A DNA stretch of 64,000 nucleotides from Aerococcus sp. Group 1. Its GTDB lineage: Bacteria; Bacillota; Bacilli; Lactobacillales; Aerococcaceae. This document shows positions 38,612-47,008 of the stretch, piece by piece. Position 1 is the stretch's first letter. Each line of letters starts with the position of its first letter. A model generated the notes under the pieces. That model searched no databases, was not told the DNA's origin, and saw only the letters and a list, made by a program, of their open reading frames with translations. The position numbers and the translations under genes were made by a program. The stretch is from assembly GCF_000193205.1 (NCBI RefSeq), contig NC_015278.1, positions 1,550,001 through 1,614,000 of the forward strand, written 5' to 3'.

Positions 38612-39358
38612 TTAATTCACAGTAATTTGTTCTTTGATCTTCTCAAAGGTCTTGTCACCAATGCCAGAGACTTCGGTAATCTCCTCAATCGTTTGAAAAG
38701 ACCCCTCACTTTCCCGATATTGAATAATATCAGCCGCCTTCTTCTCCCCAATGCCCGATATTTCTTGGAGTTGGCTGGCATCAGCAGTATTGATATTGAT
38801 CTTCTGACTATCTCCCTGGCTACTTCCTGCAGTTGGGCCATCCCCAGACAAAGCAGGAGTTATAACCATCAAGTCTTCCGATCCCACTTCTTCATCCAAG
38901 GTCGGCACATAGACCACCATCTGGTCCTGGAGGCGCTGGGAGAGATTAATCCGTTTAGAATCGGCTTGATCATTGAGCCCACCCGCCAAATCAATAGCAT
39001 CAAGGACGCGGTCCCCAGCCTGAACTTGATAGAGGCCGGGCGACTTGACCGCCCCTTTGACATCCACATAGATTAGATCGTCTCCCTGGTCCTCTACATT
39101 TTCCACTTCACCTGAATTTTCTTGCCCTAGCTCTAATGTCTCCGACTGGCTATTGTCCTCTAGATCAACTGATTCCACCAGGGCTGTTGCACTTACTGGA
39201 GCTTGACCCGCTGGACTAAGCACCCGATCAAAAACAAAATAAAACAAAGCAGCCACCAATAAAAGCCCAGCGACCAAGGCTCCAACCAGTAATTTGCCAT
39301 AGTTTTCAATGATTTCTGCAAAAGATAAGCTCTTTAATTCTTCCCACCATGCTTGCAT
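38612..39358 (-). CDS. comEA: Competence protein ComEA
   Basis: ComEA is the membrane-anchored receptor that binds double-stranded DNA during transformation. The 248-residue protein has one N-terminal membrane segment (about 20-45), an acidic linker, an SLBB domain (VDVKGAVKSPGLYQVQAGDRV) and tandem helix-hairpin-helix DNA-binding motifs (INTADASQLQEISGIGEKKA and VSGIGDKTFEKIKEQ). It heads the comEA-comEC-holA run. Presence of both com genes suggests the species can take up DNA, subject to other genes elsewhere. Confidence 0.93.
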   Translation of the reverse strand: MQAWWEELKSLSFAEIIENYGKLLVGALVAGLLLVAALFYFVFDRVLSPAGQAPVSATALVESVDLEDNSQSETLELGQENSGEVENVEDQGDDLIYVDVKGAVKSPGLYQVQAGDRVLDAIDLAGGLNDQADSKRINLSQRLQDQMVVYVPTLDEEVGSEDLMVITPALSGDGPTAGSSQGDSQKININTADASQLQEISGIGEKKAADIIQYRESEGSFQTIEEITEVSGIGDKTFEKIKEQITVN

Positions 39359-39410
39359 AGCGACACCTCTTTCTCTACTTATTCATCCGTAAAGAAAGAC
39401 TCAGTTAACG

Positions 39411-39444
39411 AAAAAAGCTGACTTCAATTTCATGAAATCAGCTT
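39411..39444 (-). terminator. Rho-independent terminator after rsmD
   Basis: On the minus strand AAGCTGATTTC and GAAGTCAGCTT pair, followed by TTTTCG. It isolates comEA-comEC from rsmD. Confidence 0.75.
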
Positions 39445-39451
39445 GAATGCC

Positions 39452-40012
39452 CTATGCTTCAAAACGATAGCAAACCACCCGGGTATGGCCATAGGTTGCG
39501 TTTTTAAAGGCGTGTAAATTTCCCACGGTGTCAGGCAGGTTATCTTGACTATCCAACTCACAAACCACCGTGACTTGGTCACTGAGCCAGCCCTCTTCCT
39601 GGAACTGAAGGAGCAAGTCTTCTAAATGTTGGCCCTTATAGGGTGGATCTAAGAAAACCCAGTCAAATTGTAAGTCAGGAACCTTCTTCCGTAAAGACTT
39701 CAACTGCTTTTGGTTGTCCCCCTTCAATAAGTGGTAACGCTCCTCAAGATGGGCCTTAGCCACATTCTTAACGATTGTTTCTTGTGCCTTACGGAAACGT
39801 TCAAAAGCATAAACCTCATCAGCTCCCCGCGATAGGGCTTCTAGTCCCAGAGCTCCGGATCCCGCATAAAAGTCAAGGACAATCCCGCCATCTAGGTATT
39901 GACCAATAATATTAAACATGGATTCCTTAATCTTATCTGTCGTGGGCCGGGTATTCGATCCTGGCACCGCTTGTAGGGGGATTCCCCCAAATTCACCGGC
40001 AATAATCCGCAT
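39452..40012 (-). CDS. rsmD: 16S rRNA (guanine-966-N2) methyltransferase
   Basis: RsmD methylates G966 of 16S rRNA. The 186-residue SAM enzyme starts RIIAGEFGGIPLQAVPG and has NTRPTTDKIKESMFNII, LDFYAGSGALGLEALSRGA (SAM loop) and the catalytic FLDPPYKG. It normally lies next to ylbG and coaD. Here coaD is missing and ylbG has been separated by about 3.1 kb of surface-protein genes. Confidence 0.95.
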   Translation of the reverse strand: MRIIAGEFGGIPLQAVPGSNTRPTTDKIKESMFNIIGQYLDGGIVLDFYAGSGALGLEALSRGADEVYAFERFRKAQETIVKNVAKAHLEERYHLLKGDNQKQLKSLRKKVPDLQFDWVFLDPPYKGQHLEDLLLQFQEEGWLSDQVTVVCELDSQDNLPDTVGNLHAFKNATYGHTRVVCYRFEA

Positions 40013-40103
40013 CTTGCCACTTCCCTTCTCAATTCGCTATTCATTATAGCACAGTCATTTGCTAAGAGACGACCGATTCATAGCCCTTTTCCCTGCTATA
40101 AAC

Positions 40104-40140
40104 AAAGAAAGACCTTGGTACTAAAGCACCAAGGTCCGCT
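40104..40140 (-). terminator. Terminator of LPXTG gene 1
   Basis: GACCTTGGT and ACCAAGGTC pair around ACTAAAGC; on the minus strand TTTCTTTG follows. It is closely similar to the terminator of the second LPXTG gene. Confidence 0.8.
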
Positions 40141-40217
40141 AGAGGGAGAGTAAGATAATCTTGCACTTTTATTTAAGCAATTTAGATACTATTAACTATC
40201 GCTTAAGGTCTAGTTAA

Positions 40218-41072
40218 TTATTTACGACGACGGAATGAAAGTGCTGAACCAGCAGCAACTAAGGCAACACCTAAGCCAGCAACAGAACCAGCAACTACAC
40301 CAGTAGCTGGTAATTTAGCGTTAGCTTTTTGAGCTTTAGCTTCTTTCTTAGCTTTGTTGTCTTTTTTAGCTTTTTCGTTAGCTACGACAACTTTAGAATC
40401 TTTGTCAGATTTCTTCTTGTCATCTTTCTTAGAATCGTTTTTCTTAGCTTTGCTGTCTTTGTTAACTTCGCTATCTTTCTTGTCTTTGCTGTCTTTGTTC
40501 TTGTCGTCTTTCTTGGTGTCGTCTTTCTTAACTTCGTCTTTTTTATCTTCTTTAGCAGGTTTTTCTTCTTTTTCAACGTAGCTGAAAGTTGGGGTCCATT
40601 TACCTGAAGCAGTTTGGACAGCATCTACATGGTTATTCACTTGTGCTAATGCGGTACCTTCTAATTTAGAACGGTTAAGCATTGCTTCACCAATTTCGAT
40701 AGCAGCTTTTTTGGTTTCTGCTTCGTATTCGTATGGTGAGTGGTTTGGATCTTCAACAGATTTTTCTTCTGGTTGTGCTACAGCAGGGTTACCAGAAACG
40801 TTTGAAGGTACACCATCTTTGTCTAAACCTGGTTTAAATAAGTTTGATGAGTTATTTTCTTCAACAGGTTTTACTTCTGGTTTTGCAGGTGTAGCTTCTG
40901 GTTTTACGTTTACAGCTGGTTTACCAGAAATGTTTGTAGGTACGCCATCTGCGTCTACTGGTGTTACAAATGGGTCTGCTGCGTGAGCTACAGAAGCGTC
41001 AGCTGCGAATAAAACACCAGCTGCTGCAGTGGTAGCAGCTGCGCCTAATAATAATTTTTTCAAGTCTTTCAT
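40218..41072 (-). CDS. LPXTG cell-wall-anchored protein 1 (Lys-rich linker)
   Basis: This 284-residue secreted protein of unknown function starts with a signal peptide (about 1-31, cleaved after AHA). Two related short repeats follow, DADGVPTNISGKPAV (40-54) and DKDGVPSNVSGNPAV (84-98). Next is a helical unit (about 113-166, YEYEAETKKAAIEIGEAML to TASGKWTPTFSYV), then a Lys/Asp-rich linker (169-250) with excess Lys. The sortase signal LPATG is at 254-258, followed by a hydrophobic helix and RRRK. It is a paralogue of the 41579 gene and nearly identical in signal and anchor regions. GGGAGG precedes the ATG. Role in adhesion or envelope binding is inference only. Confidence 0.92.
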   Translation of the reverse strand: MKDLKKLLLGAAATTAAAGVLFAADASVAHAADPFVTPVDADGVPTNISGKPAVNVKPEATPAKPEVKPVEENNSSNLFKPGLDKDGVPSNVSGNPAVAQPEEKSVEDPNHSPYEYEAETKKAAIEIGEAMLNRSKLEGTALAQVNNHVDAVQTASGKWTPTFSYVEKEEKPAKEDKKDEVKKDDTKKDDKNKDSKDKKDSEVNKDSKAKKNDSKKDDKKKSDKDSKVVVANEKAKKDNKAKKEAKAQKANAKLPATGVVAGSVAGLGVALVAAGSALSFRRRK

Positions 41073-41300
41073 AATATTGACCTCCCATTACAAAATCATA
41101 TATTTCTTTGCCAGTGCACTAGTAAAGAATTTCAACGTATTTATCGCTGAACTTTCGTGCAAGTAAATTTTTTATCCCCCTCTATAAATTAATTTTATTA
41201 AATATTCAATTATATTCAAGTTATACTTCGTAAAATCTTCACACTTTTAGCATTTTCTGGCTAATATTTCATATTTTTGACACAATAAAGGTAGTATTTA
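41073..41300 (-). promoter_or_regulatory. Leader of LPXTG gene 1 with palindromic element
   Basis: An imperfect 24-bp palindrome centred on AGTGCACT (41105-41128) is repeated almost exactly upstream of the paralogue. Further out, TTGCACG and GGGGGATAAAAAATTT-like sequence is also shared. The rest of 41129-41470 is AT-rich with no gene seen. Confidence 0.6.
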
Positions 41301-41468
41301 TAAGGATTGTAATTGATATTTACAAAATTTACAATTTAATTACGGAAATATTAATTTAACAATGCTATCCTTTATTTCTATTTCTTTTTATGATTTTTAA
41401 AATTTTAAGCAAAAAAATGTTGATAAAGAACTTTTAATTCTCATCAACACCTAGATCCTATAGAATAC

Positions 41469-41500
41469 AAAAAACCTTGGCTCCGAAGCACCAAGGTTAA
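41469..41500 (-). terminator. Terminator of LPXTG gene 2
   Basis: AACCTTGG and CCAAGGTT pair around a short GC-rich loop, with T-rich sequence on the minus strand side. Confidence 0.8.
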
Positions 41501-41578
41501 GTAGAGGGAGAGTATGATATTTTGCACGCTTTTTAAGCAATTAAGATATTATTAACTATCCTCTAAAGAGCTAGTTAA

Positions 41579-42697
41579 TTATTTACGACGACGGAAAGCG
41601 AATGCTGAACCAGCAGCTACTAAAGCAGCACCTAAGCCAGCAACAGAACCAGCAACTACACCGGTAGCTGGTAATTGAGCGTTAGCTTTTTCAGCTTTAG
41701 CTTCTTTATCAGCTTTTTGATCTTTTTCGTTAGCTACTACAACCTTGGTATCTTCTTTCTTACCATCTTTTTCAGTTGCTTCAGCTTTTTCGTCTTTATC
41801 TTCTTTTTCAAGTTTGCTAAAGTCGAATAGATCTTCTAATTCAGTATTAGCTTCTACTTGTAGTTGAACGTAATATTTACCATCCGCACCTACTTGAATG
41901 TCATAGCCTTTGTTTACTGGATCATTCTTGATTGCAGTTTCTGCAGCTACGAAAGCGTCTGCTAAGTTGTCATAAGCTTGATCTGGATCAAATTCAAATT
42001 CTGGGTCTTCTTCTACTAAACCACTGAAGTCAAAGAGATCTTCTAAGGTTTTTTCAGTTTCTTCAGCAGGCTTTTCAGTGCCTTCTGCTGGAGTTTCTTC
42101 TTCTGCTAAACCGCTAAAATCAAAGAGATCTTCTAAGGTTTTTTCGGTGTCTTCTGCTGGTTTTTCATTTTCTTCAGCAGGAGTTTCTTCTTTTTCTACA
42201 TAGCTGAATTGTGGAGTCCATTTACCTGAAGCAGTTTGAACAGCATCAACATGGTTATTAACTTCTGCTAAAGCAGTTCCTTCTAATTCAGAACGTTTAA
42301 GCATAGCTTCACCAATTTCGATAGCAGCTTCTTTGGTTTCTGCTTCATATTCATATGGTGATGCGTATGGATCTTCTTCTACTACTTCTTCTGGTTGTTC
42401 AACAGCTTCATTACCTGAAACGCTCGTAGGTACCCCATCTTTATCTACACCTGGCTTAAATAAGTTTGAAGAATTATCTTCTTCAACAGGTTGTACATCT
42501 GGAGCTTCAGTTGCAGGTTGTGTTGGTTGATCTACGTTCACTGCGGGTTTTCCTGAAATGCTTGTAGGTACTCCATCTGCATCAACTGGAGTTACATATG
42601 CATCTGCTTTAGCAACTGCAGCGTCAGATGCAAAGAACACACCAGCTGCTGCGGTTGTAGCCGCTGCGCCTAATAATAATTTTTTCAAGTCTTTCAT
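41579..42697 (-). CDS. LPXTG cell-wall-anchored protein 2 (Glu-rich linker)
   Basis: This 372-residue paralogue has a signal peptide (about 1-31) and the repeats DADGVPTSISGKPAV (39-53) and DKDGVPTSVSGNEAV (85-99). The conserved helical unit spans about 113-167. A strongly acidic linker follows with a perfect-length 30-residue tandem duplication (171-200, 201-230), each ending in TLEDLFDFSGL. A second, diverged unit (about 236-285, with GADGKYYVQLQVEANTE) resembles the first. A third LEDLFDFSKL copy is at 287-296. LPATG is at 342-346, then a helix and RRRK. Function unknown. Nothing else nearby suggests a pilus or sortase locus. Confidence 0.92.
   Translation of the reverse strand: MKDLKKLLLGAAATTAAAGVFFASDAAVAKADAYVTPVDADGVPTSISGKPAVNVDQPTQPATEAPDVQPVEEDNSSNLFKPGVDKDGVPTSVSGNEAVEQPEEVVEEDPYASPYEYEAETKEAAIEIGEAMLKRSELEGTALAEVNNHVDAVQTASGKWTPQFSYVEKEETPAEENEKPAEDTEKTLEDLFDFSGLAEEETPAEGTEKPAEETEKTLEDLFDFSGLVEEDPEFEFDPDQAYDNLADAFVAAETAIKNDPVNKGYDIQVGADGKYYVQLQVEANTELEDLFDFSKLEKEDKDEKAEATEKDGKKEDTKVVVANEKDQKADKEAKAEKANAQLPATGVVAGSVAGLGAALVAAGSAFAFRRRK
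42008..42187 (-). repeat. Tandem 90-bp repeat in LPXTG gene 2
   Basis: Two adjacent 90-bp units (42098-42187 and 42008-42097) encode the 30-residue repeats of the acidic linker, differing at only a few residues. In-frame repeats of this kind can change copy number between strains. Confidence 0.85.
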
Positions 42698-42900
42698 AAT
42701 CTATTGACCTCCCATTACAAAATTGAGTGATAGATACACTGCGATATGTAATTGTTATATTTAATATTTATCTTTCTTTGCCAGTGCACTAGTAAAGAAT
42801 TTCAGCTTTCTTATAAGCTGTGATTACCGTGCAAAATTTTATCACCGCTCTCCCTTATATATTTTATTTTAACAGATATTTTTATTTTTTGTATGAATAA
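42698..42900 (-). promoter_or_regulatory. Leader of LPXTG gene 2 with the same palindrome
   Basis: The 24-bp palindrome of gene 1 recurs at 42775-42798, here 78 nt from the start codon instead of 33. The GACCTCCCATTACAAAAT segment at the ribosome-binding site is shared too. Positions 42860-43116 are AT-rich with no gene seen. Confidence 0.6.
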
Positions 42901-43116
42901 AGCACATAAAGTTCACAATTTAATCATATTTTATAAAATTACTAAAATATGACACGATAAAAACCATTCATAGCAGGCAATTTGTATATTTCAATAGAAA
43001 TCATTAAATAAATTACATTTTCATGACAATTGTCATCATTGAGTAAACATCACTGACATTGTAAGTTTCTTTATAACTTTGTTTGGCTTTTCGTTAACTT
43101 TCATTTTCAAGACAAT

Positions 43117-43147
43117 TAAAAAACGCAGCAGGTTTTCTGCTACGTTA
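43117..43147 (-). terminator. Rho-independent terminator after ylbG
   Basis: On the minus strand AACGTAGCAG and CTGCTGCGTT pair, followed by TTTTAATT. Confidence 0.8.
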
Positions 43148-43153
43148 ACTTAT

Positions 43154-43462
43154 TTATTTGGGTGGATAGTTAAAGTCTTCAAACTCCTTGATGACTTTGG
43201 CGCGATCTTCTTCGCCGTCTAAAGCCACTGTAAAATCCATGTTAATGGTCGCTTTGGGAGAGACAGTGACTTTGATGACTTGGCGGACTTTCCTAAGTCC
43301 CTCGACAGCTTCTTCTACCTGGTCCTTATCGACATAAAGGATGGCGTATTTACGTTCCTTATTCAGGTAGTGAAGATAACCATAGCGTTTCAATTGCCGG
43401 GTTTTTTGAGTGGAATTCAACCAGACGACGAGTTCTTGCCGTTGTGTATATGAATTGGTCAT
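43154..43462 (-). CDS. ylbG: UPF0298 family protein YlbG
   Basis: This 102-residue protein is the UPF0298 (YlbG) family, recognised by RQELVVWLNSTQKTRQLKRYG and YAILYVDKDQVEEAVEGL. Function is unknown. It normally sits beside rsmD; here a terminator and the LPXTG pair intervene. It follows pyc by 35 nt. Confidence 0.85.
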   Translation of the reverse strand: MTNSYTQRQELVVWLNSTQKTRQLKRYGYLHYLNKERKYAILYVDKDQVEEAVEGLRKVRQVIKVTVSPKATINMDFTVALDGEEDRAKVIKEFEDFNYPPK

Positions 43463-43497
43463 GGCACCAGGCTCCTTTCTTTGAAGTTATTATTGTC

Positions 43498-46400
43498 TTA
43501 TTCAGTTTCTAATTCAATGAGTAGGTCTCCAATTTCAACTTGTTCTCCTGCTTGGACAGTGACTTGGCGGACCCTGCCGGCTTTTGGTGCCTTGATCGTG
43601 GTTTCCATCTTCATGGCTTCAGTCACTAGGACCACTTGGCCAGCGCTGACATGGTCGCCTTCACTGATTTCTACCTTGAGAATCGACCCGGGCATGGTTG
43701 CTGCAATGTGGTTAGGGTTATTGGTATCCGCCTTGGGACGACTAGCCACCACATTGGTGTAGTGGGCGTCTTGGACGGCAATTTCCCGCCGTTGACCATT
43801 CAAGTCGAAGTAGATAATCCGTTGACCAGAGTGGTCGGCTTCCCCAATTTCAATTAGGCGAATCAGGAGGACCTTGCCCTTTTCAATTTCAACGGTAATG
43901 GTTTCGCCTTGCCGCATGCCATTGAAGAAGGTAGGCGTATCGACATTGGAGATGTCACTGTAACGAGCTATCTTCTCCCGGTAGTCGGTGAAGACCTTAG
44001 GATACATGAGATAGCCGAGTAGGTCTTTATTATCGACATCATCGCCGATTTTTTCGGTCAATTCTGCCTTGACTTGGTCGAAATCAACGGGCTCCAGTAA
44101 AGCTCCAGGGCGTTCTTCAGTATAATCAGCGCCTTTAAGGATGATGTCGCGGACATCTTCTGGGAAGCCGCCAGCCGGTTGGCCCAGCTTGCCTTGGAAG
44201 AATTCAATCACAGAATCAGGGAAGTCGATAGTCTTGCCCTTTTCATAGAAGTCTTCAATAGATAGATCGTTTTGAACCATGAAGAGAGCCATGTCACCGA
44301 CCACCTTGGATGATGGGGTTACCTTGACGATGTCACCAAAGAGCAAGTTGACATCATGGTACATGACCTTGACCTCTTCCCAACGGTCCCCTAAGCCTAC
44401 TGAAGCGGCTTGTTGTTGGAGGTTGGTATACTGGCCTCCTGGCATTTCGGTCCGGTAAATTTCGGTTTCTGGGGTTTTTAATCCCGAGGCGAAATCTTCA
44501 TAATAGGTCCGCACACTTGACCAGTATTGGTTCATAGCTTGGGCGTTCTTCACATTAATCGTTGGCTTACGGTCATTGTGTTCCAAGGCATAGTAGAAAC
44601 TGGTCATACTTGGTTGGCTGGTGGTCGAGGAAAAGGCTGAAGTAGCCACGTCCACAATATCAATGCCCGCCCGAACGGCTTCGGAATACATCATAATCCC
44701 GTTACCCGAGGTGTCATGGGTATGGAGATGAATCGGCACATCGATTTTGTCTTTTAGTTCAGAAATCAAGATATAAGCGGCTTGTGGTTTCAAGAGCCCT
44801 GCCATATCCTTAATGGCGATAATGTCAGCGCCCATAGTTTGGAGGTCCTTGGCTAAGTTGACATAGTAATTGAGATCATATTTGCTGCGGTGAGGGTCTA
44901 GGATATCCCCGGTATAGCACATGGCTGCTTCGGCAATCTTTCCAGTTTCCTTGACAAATTCCAGAGGACGCTCAATTTGCTTGGACCAGTTCAAGCTGTC
45001 AAAGATTCTAAAGACATCAATTCCGGTGTCTGCTGCTTGTTTAATGAAAGCCCGGAGCACATTGTCTGGATAGGCCGTGTAACCCACAGCATTGGACCCT
45101 CTAAAGAGCATTTGCAGTAAGGTATTGGGCATGACTTGGCGGAGTTTTTCTAAGCGGACCCAAGGATCTTCAGTTAGGAAGCGGTAGGCCGTATCAAAGG
45201 TCGCCCCGCCCCAGACTTCTTGGGAGAAGATGGCTGGGTTAGCCGCCTCCATTTGTTTAGCCGCCTTGAGCATGTCGCGGGTCCGCATCCGGGTCGCGAT
45301 CAAACTCTGGTGGGCGTCCCGCATGGTGGTTTCAGTTAAGAGAACTTCCTTGCTGTCATGGATATAGCGCTGGACGCCAGAGGCCCCTTCTTGGTCGAGA
45401 ACCTGTTTGGCGGTCGGACGGTCTAAAGAAACGGCTTCTAAGTCAGGAATGTGAGCCGGACGGTAGTGGGGCTTATCTTTTTGTTGTAAGCCTGGGAAAC
45501 CATTGACGGTCGTGTCCCCAATATATTGGAGGATCTTATTACCCCGGTCGCGGTTACGCTCCTTAGGGAAGTCGAAAAGTTCGGGGGTATTGTCGATAAA
45601 GGTGGTGGTGGCTTGGCCACTGGTAAAGGTCGGATGGGTGAGCACATTCATTAGGAATGGAATATTATTGTGGACACCCCGGATCCGGTATTCCCGTAGC
45701 CCCCGGGCCATCTTCCGCACCGCATCTTCAAAGGTCATGGAATGGGAAACCAGCTTGGTTAAGAGAGAATCATAATAAGGCGATACCTCGGTATTGGTAT
45801 AACCATTTCCAGCGTCTAACCGTAGACCAAATCCCCCCGGTGACCGATAAGTATTAATTTTCCCGGTATCAGGGAAGAAATGGTTGGCAGGGTCTTCCGT
45901 CGTGATCCGACATTGGATGGAATAGCCAATTAAGGGCATTTCTTCCTGCTTAGGAATTCCTATCTCTGCTAAAGTCTTCCCTGCTGCGATTTGGATCTGA
46001 GCTTGGACAATGTCGATACCGGTAATTTCTTCACTGACCGTGTGTTCCACTTGGACCCGGGGATTGACCTCAATAAAGTAGAAATCATCACCAGAAACCA
46101 GGAATTCGACAGTTCCCGCATTGACATAGCCCACATTTTCCATCAATTGCCGAGCGGCTTCACAGATCCGTAGTCTTAAGTCATGGTCTAAGGAAACGGA
46201 AGGCGCCATTTCCACTACTTTTTGGTGGCGACGCTGGATCGAACAGTCTCGTTCCCATAGGTGGACCACATTGCCGGCTTGGTCGCCTAAGATTTGGACT
46301 TCAATGTGCTTAGGGTTTTCAATGTATTTTTCCGCATAAATTTCATCAGAACCAAAGGCAGTCTTGGCTTCACTTTTAGCGGTCTTATAGGCTTCTTCCA

Positions 46401-46932
46401 CTTCATCGTCAGAGCGGACTACCCGCATCCCCCGGCCACCGCCACCTAGGGCAGCTTTGACCATAATCGGATAACCCACCTCCTTGGCAAAGGCCTTGAC
46501 CTCTTCAACCGATTCCACATCCCCTTCAGTCCCGGGAACTTCTTGGATGCCTGCCTGATGGGCAGCAGCCTTGGCTTTAATCTTGTCCCCAAACATGTCT
46601 AGGGTATCGGTATTTGGTCCGATGAAGATAATCCCCTCTTCCCGGCAGCGACTAGCAAATTCTTGATTTTCAGAGAGAAAGCCATAGCCGGGATGGATGG
46701 CATCAGCCTGGGTTTCCTTAGCGATACGGATAATATCTTCAATGTCTAAATAGGCATCAACAGGTTTCTTGCCGGCGCCAACCAGGTAGGATTCATCAGC
46801 CTTAAAACGGTGGACACTGGTTTCATCTTCACGGGCGAAGATAGCCACAGTTTCAATGCCTAATTCATAGCAGGCCCGAAAGACCCGAATAGCAATCTCG
46901 CCACGGTTGGCGACTAAGACTTTTTTAATCAT
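43498..46932 (-). CDS. pyc: Pyruvate carboxylase
   Basis: Pyc carboxylates pyruvate to oxaloacetate with ATP and biotin, feeding aspartate synthesis. From the ATG at 46932 (GGAGGG upstream) the protein has 1144 residues. It comprises the biotin carboxylase/ATP-grasp domain (GGGGRGMRVV, about 1-450), the carboxyltransferase barrel (LLTETTMRDAHQSLIATRMRT onward), the allosteric domain and a C-terminal biotinyl domain with EAMKMETTI. All domains are intact. The position after ftsW matches Bacillus. With the PDH operon it sets the fate of pyruvate. Confidence 0.96.
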   Translation of the reverse strand: MIKKVLVANRGEIAIRVFRACYELGIETVAIFAREDETSVHRFKADESYLVGAGKKPVDAYLDIEDIIRIAKETQADAIHPGYGFLSENQEFASRCREEGIIFIGPNTDTLDMFGDKIKAKAAAHQAGIQEVPGTEGDVESVEEVKAFAKEVGYPIMVKAALGGGGRGMRVVRSDDEVEEAYKTAKSEAKTAFGSDEIYAEKYIENPKHIEVQILGDQAGNVVHLWERDCSIQRRHQKVVEMAPSVSLDHDLRLRICEAARQLMENVGYVNAGTVEFLVSGDDFYFIEVNPRVQVEHTVSEEITGIDIVQAQIQIAAGKTLAEIGIPKQEEMPLIGYSIQCRITTEDPANHFFPDTGKINTYRSPGGFGLRLDAGNGYTNTEVSPYYDSLLTKLVSHSMTFEDAVRKMARGLREYRIRGVHNNIPFLMNVLTHPTFTSGQATTTFIDNTPELFDFPKERNRDRGNKILQYIGDTTVNGFPGLQQKDKPHYRPAHIPDLEAVSLDRPTAKQVLDQEGASGVQRYIHDSKEVLLTETTMRDAHQSLIATRMRTRDMLKAAKQMEAANPAIFSQEVWGGATFDTAYRFLTEDPWVRLEKLRQVMPNTLLQMLFRGSNAVGYTAYPDNVLRAFIKQAADTGIDVFRIFDSLNWSKQIERPLEFVKETGKIAEAAMCYTGDILDPHRSKYDLNYYVNLAKDLQTMGADIIAIKDMAGLLKPQAAYILISELKDKIDVPIHLHTHDTSGNGIMMYSEAVRAGIDIVDVATSAFSSTTSQPSMTSFYYALEHNDRKPTINVKNAQAMNQYWSSVRTYYEDFASGLKTPETEIYRTEMPGGQYTNLQQQAASVGLGDRWEEVKVMYHDVNLLFGDIVKVTPSSKVVGDMALFMVQNDLSIEDFYEKGKTIDFPDSVIEFFQGKLGQPAGGFPEDVRDIILKGADYTEERPGALLEPVDFDQVKAELTEKIGDDVDNKDLLGYLMYPKVFTDYREKIARYSDISNVDTPTFFNGMRQGETITVEIEKGKVLLIRLIEIGEADHSGQRIIYFDLNGQRREIAVQDAHYTNVVASRPKADTNNPNHIAATMPGSILKVEISEGDHVSAGQVVLVTEAMKMETTIKAPKAGRVRQVTVQAGEQVEIGDLLIELETE

Positions 46933-46992
46933 AATATTCCCTCCGTTAATGCTTGAATTAGCTTTGCCTATGAAAGCGGTTATAATAGCCTC

Positions 46993-47001
46993 ATTATAAC
47001 A
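46993..47001 (-). promoter_or_regulatory. Extended -10 promoter candidate for pyc
   Basis: TGTTATAAT on the minus strand lies between ftsW and pyc. The -35 region is poor, so the call rests on the extended -10 element. Confidence 0.45.
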
Positions 47002-47008
47002 CAAGAAA

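Noticed and set aside
38555-39076. 173-codon plus-strand frame opposite comEA/comEC
   Set aside because: Antisense shadow of two clear genes; no ribosome-binding site and no family resemblance.
40329-40624. Phe/Leu/Ser-rich frames on both strands across LPXTG gene 1
   Set aside because: They are alternate readings of the Lys/Asp repeat codons, which produce false hydrophobic proteins.
40218-42697. Sortase or pilus locus
   Set aside because: No sortase gene, no pilin motifs and no E-box; only two anchored proteins are present.
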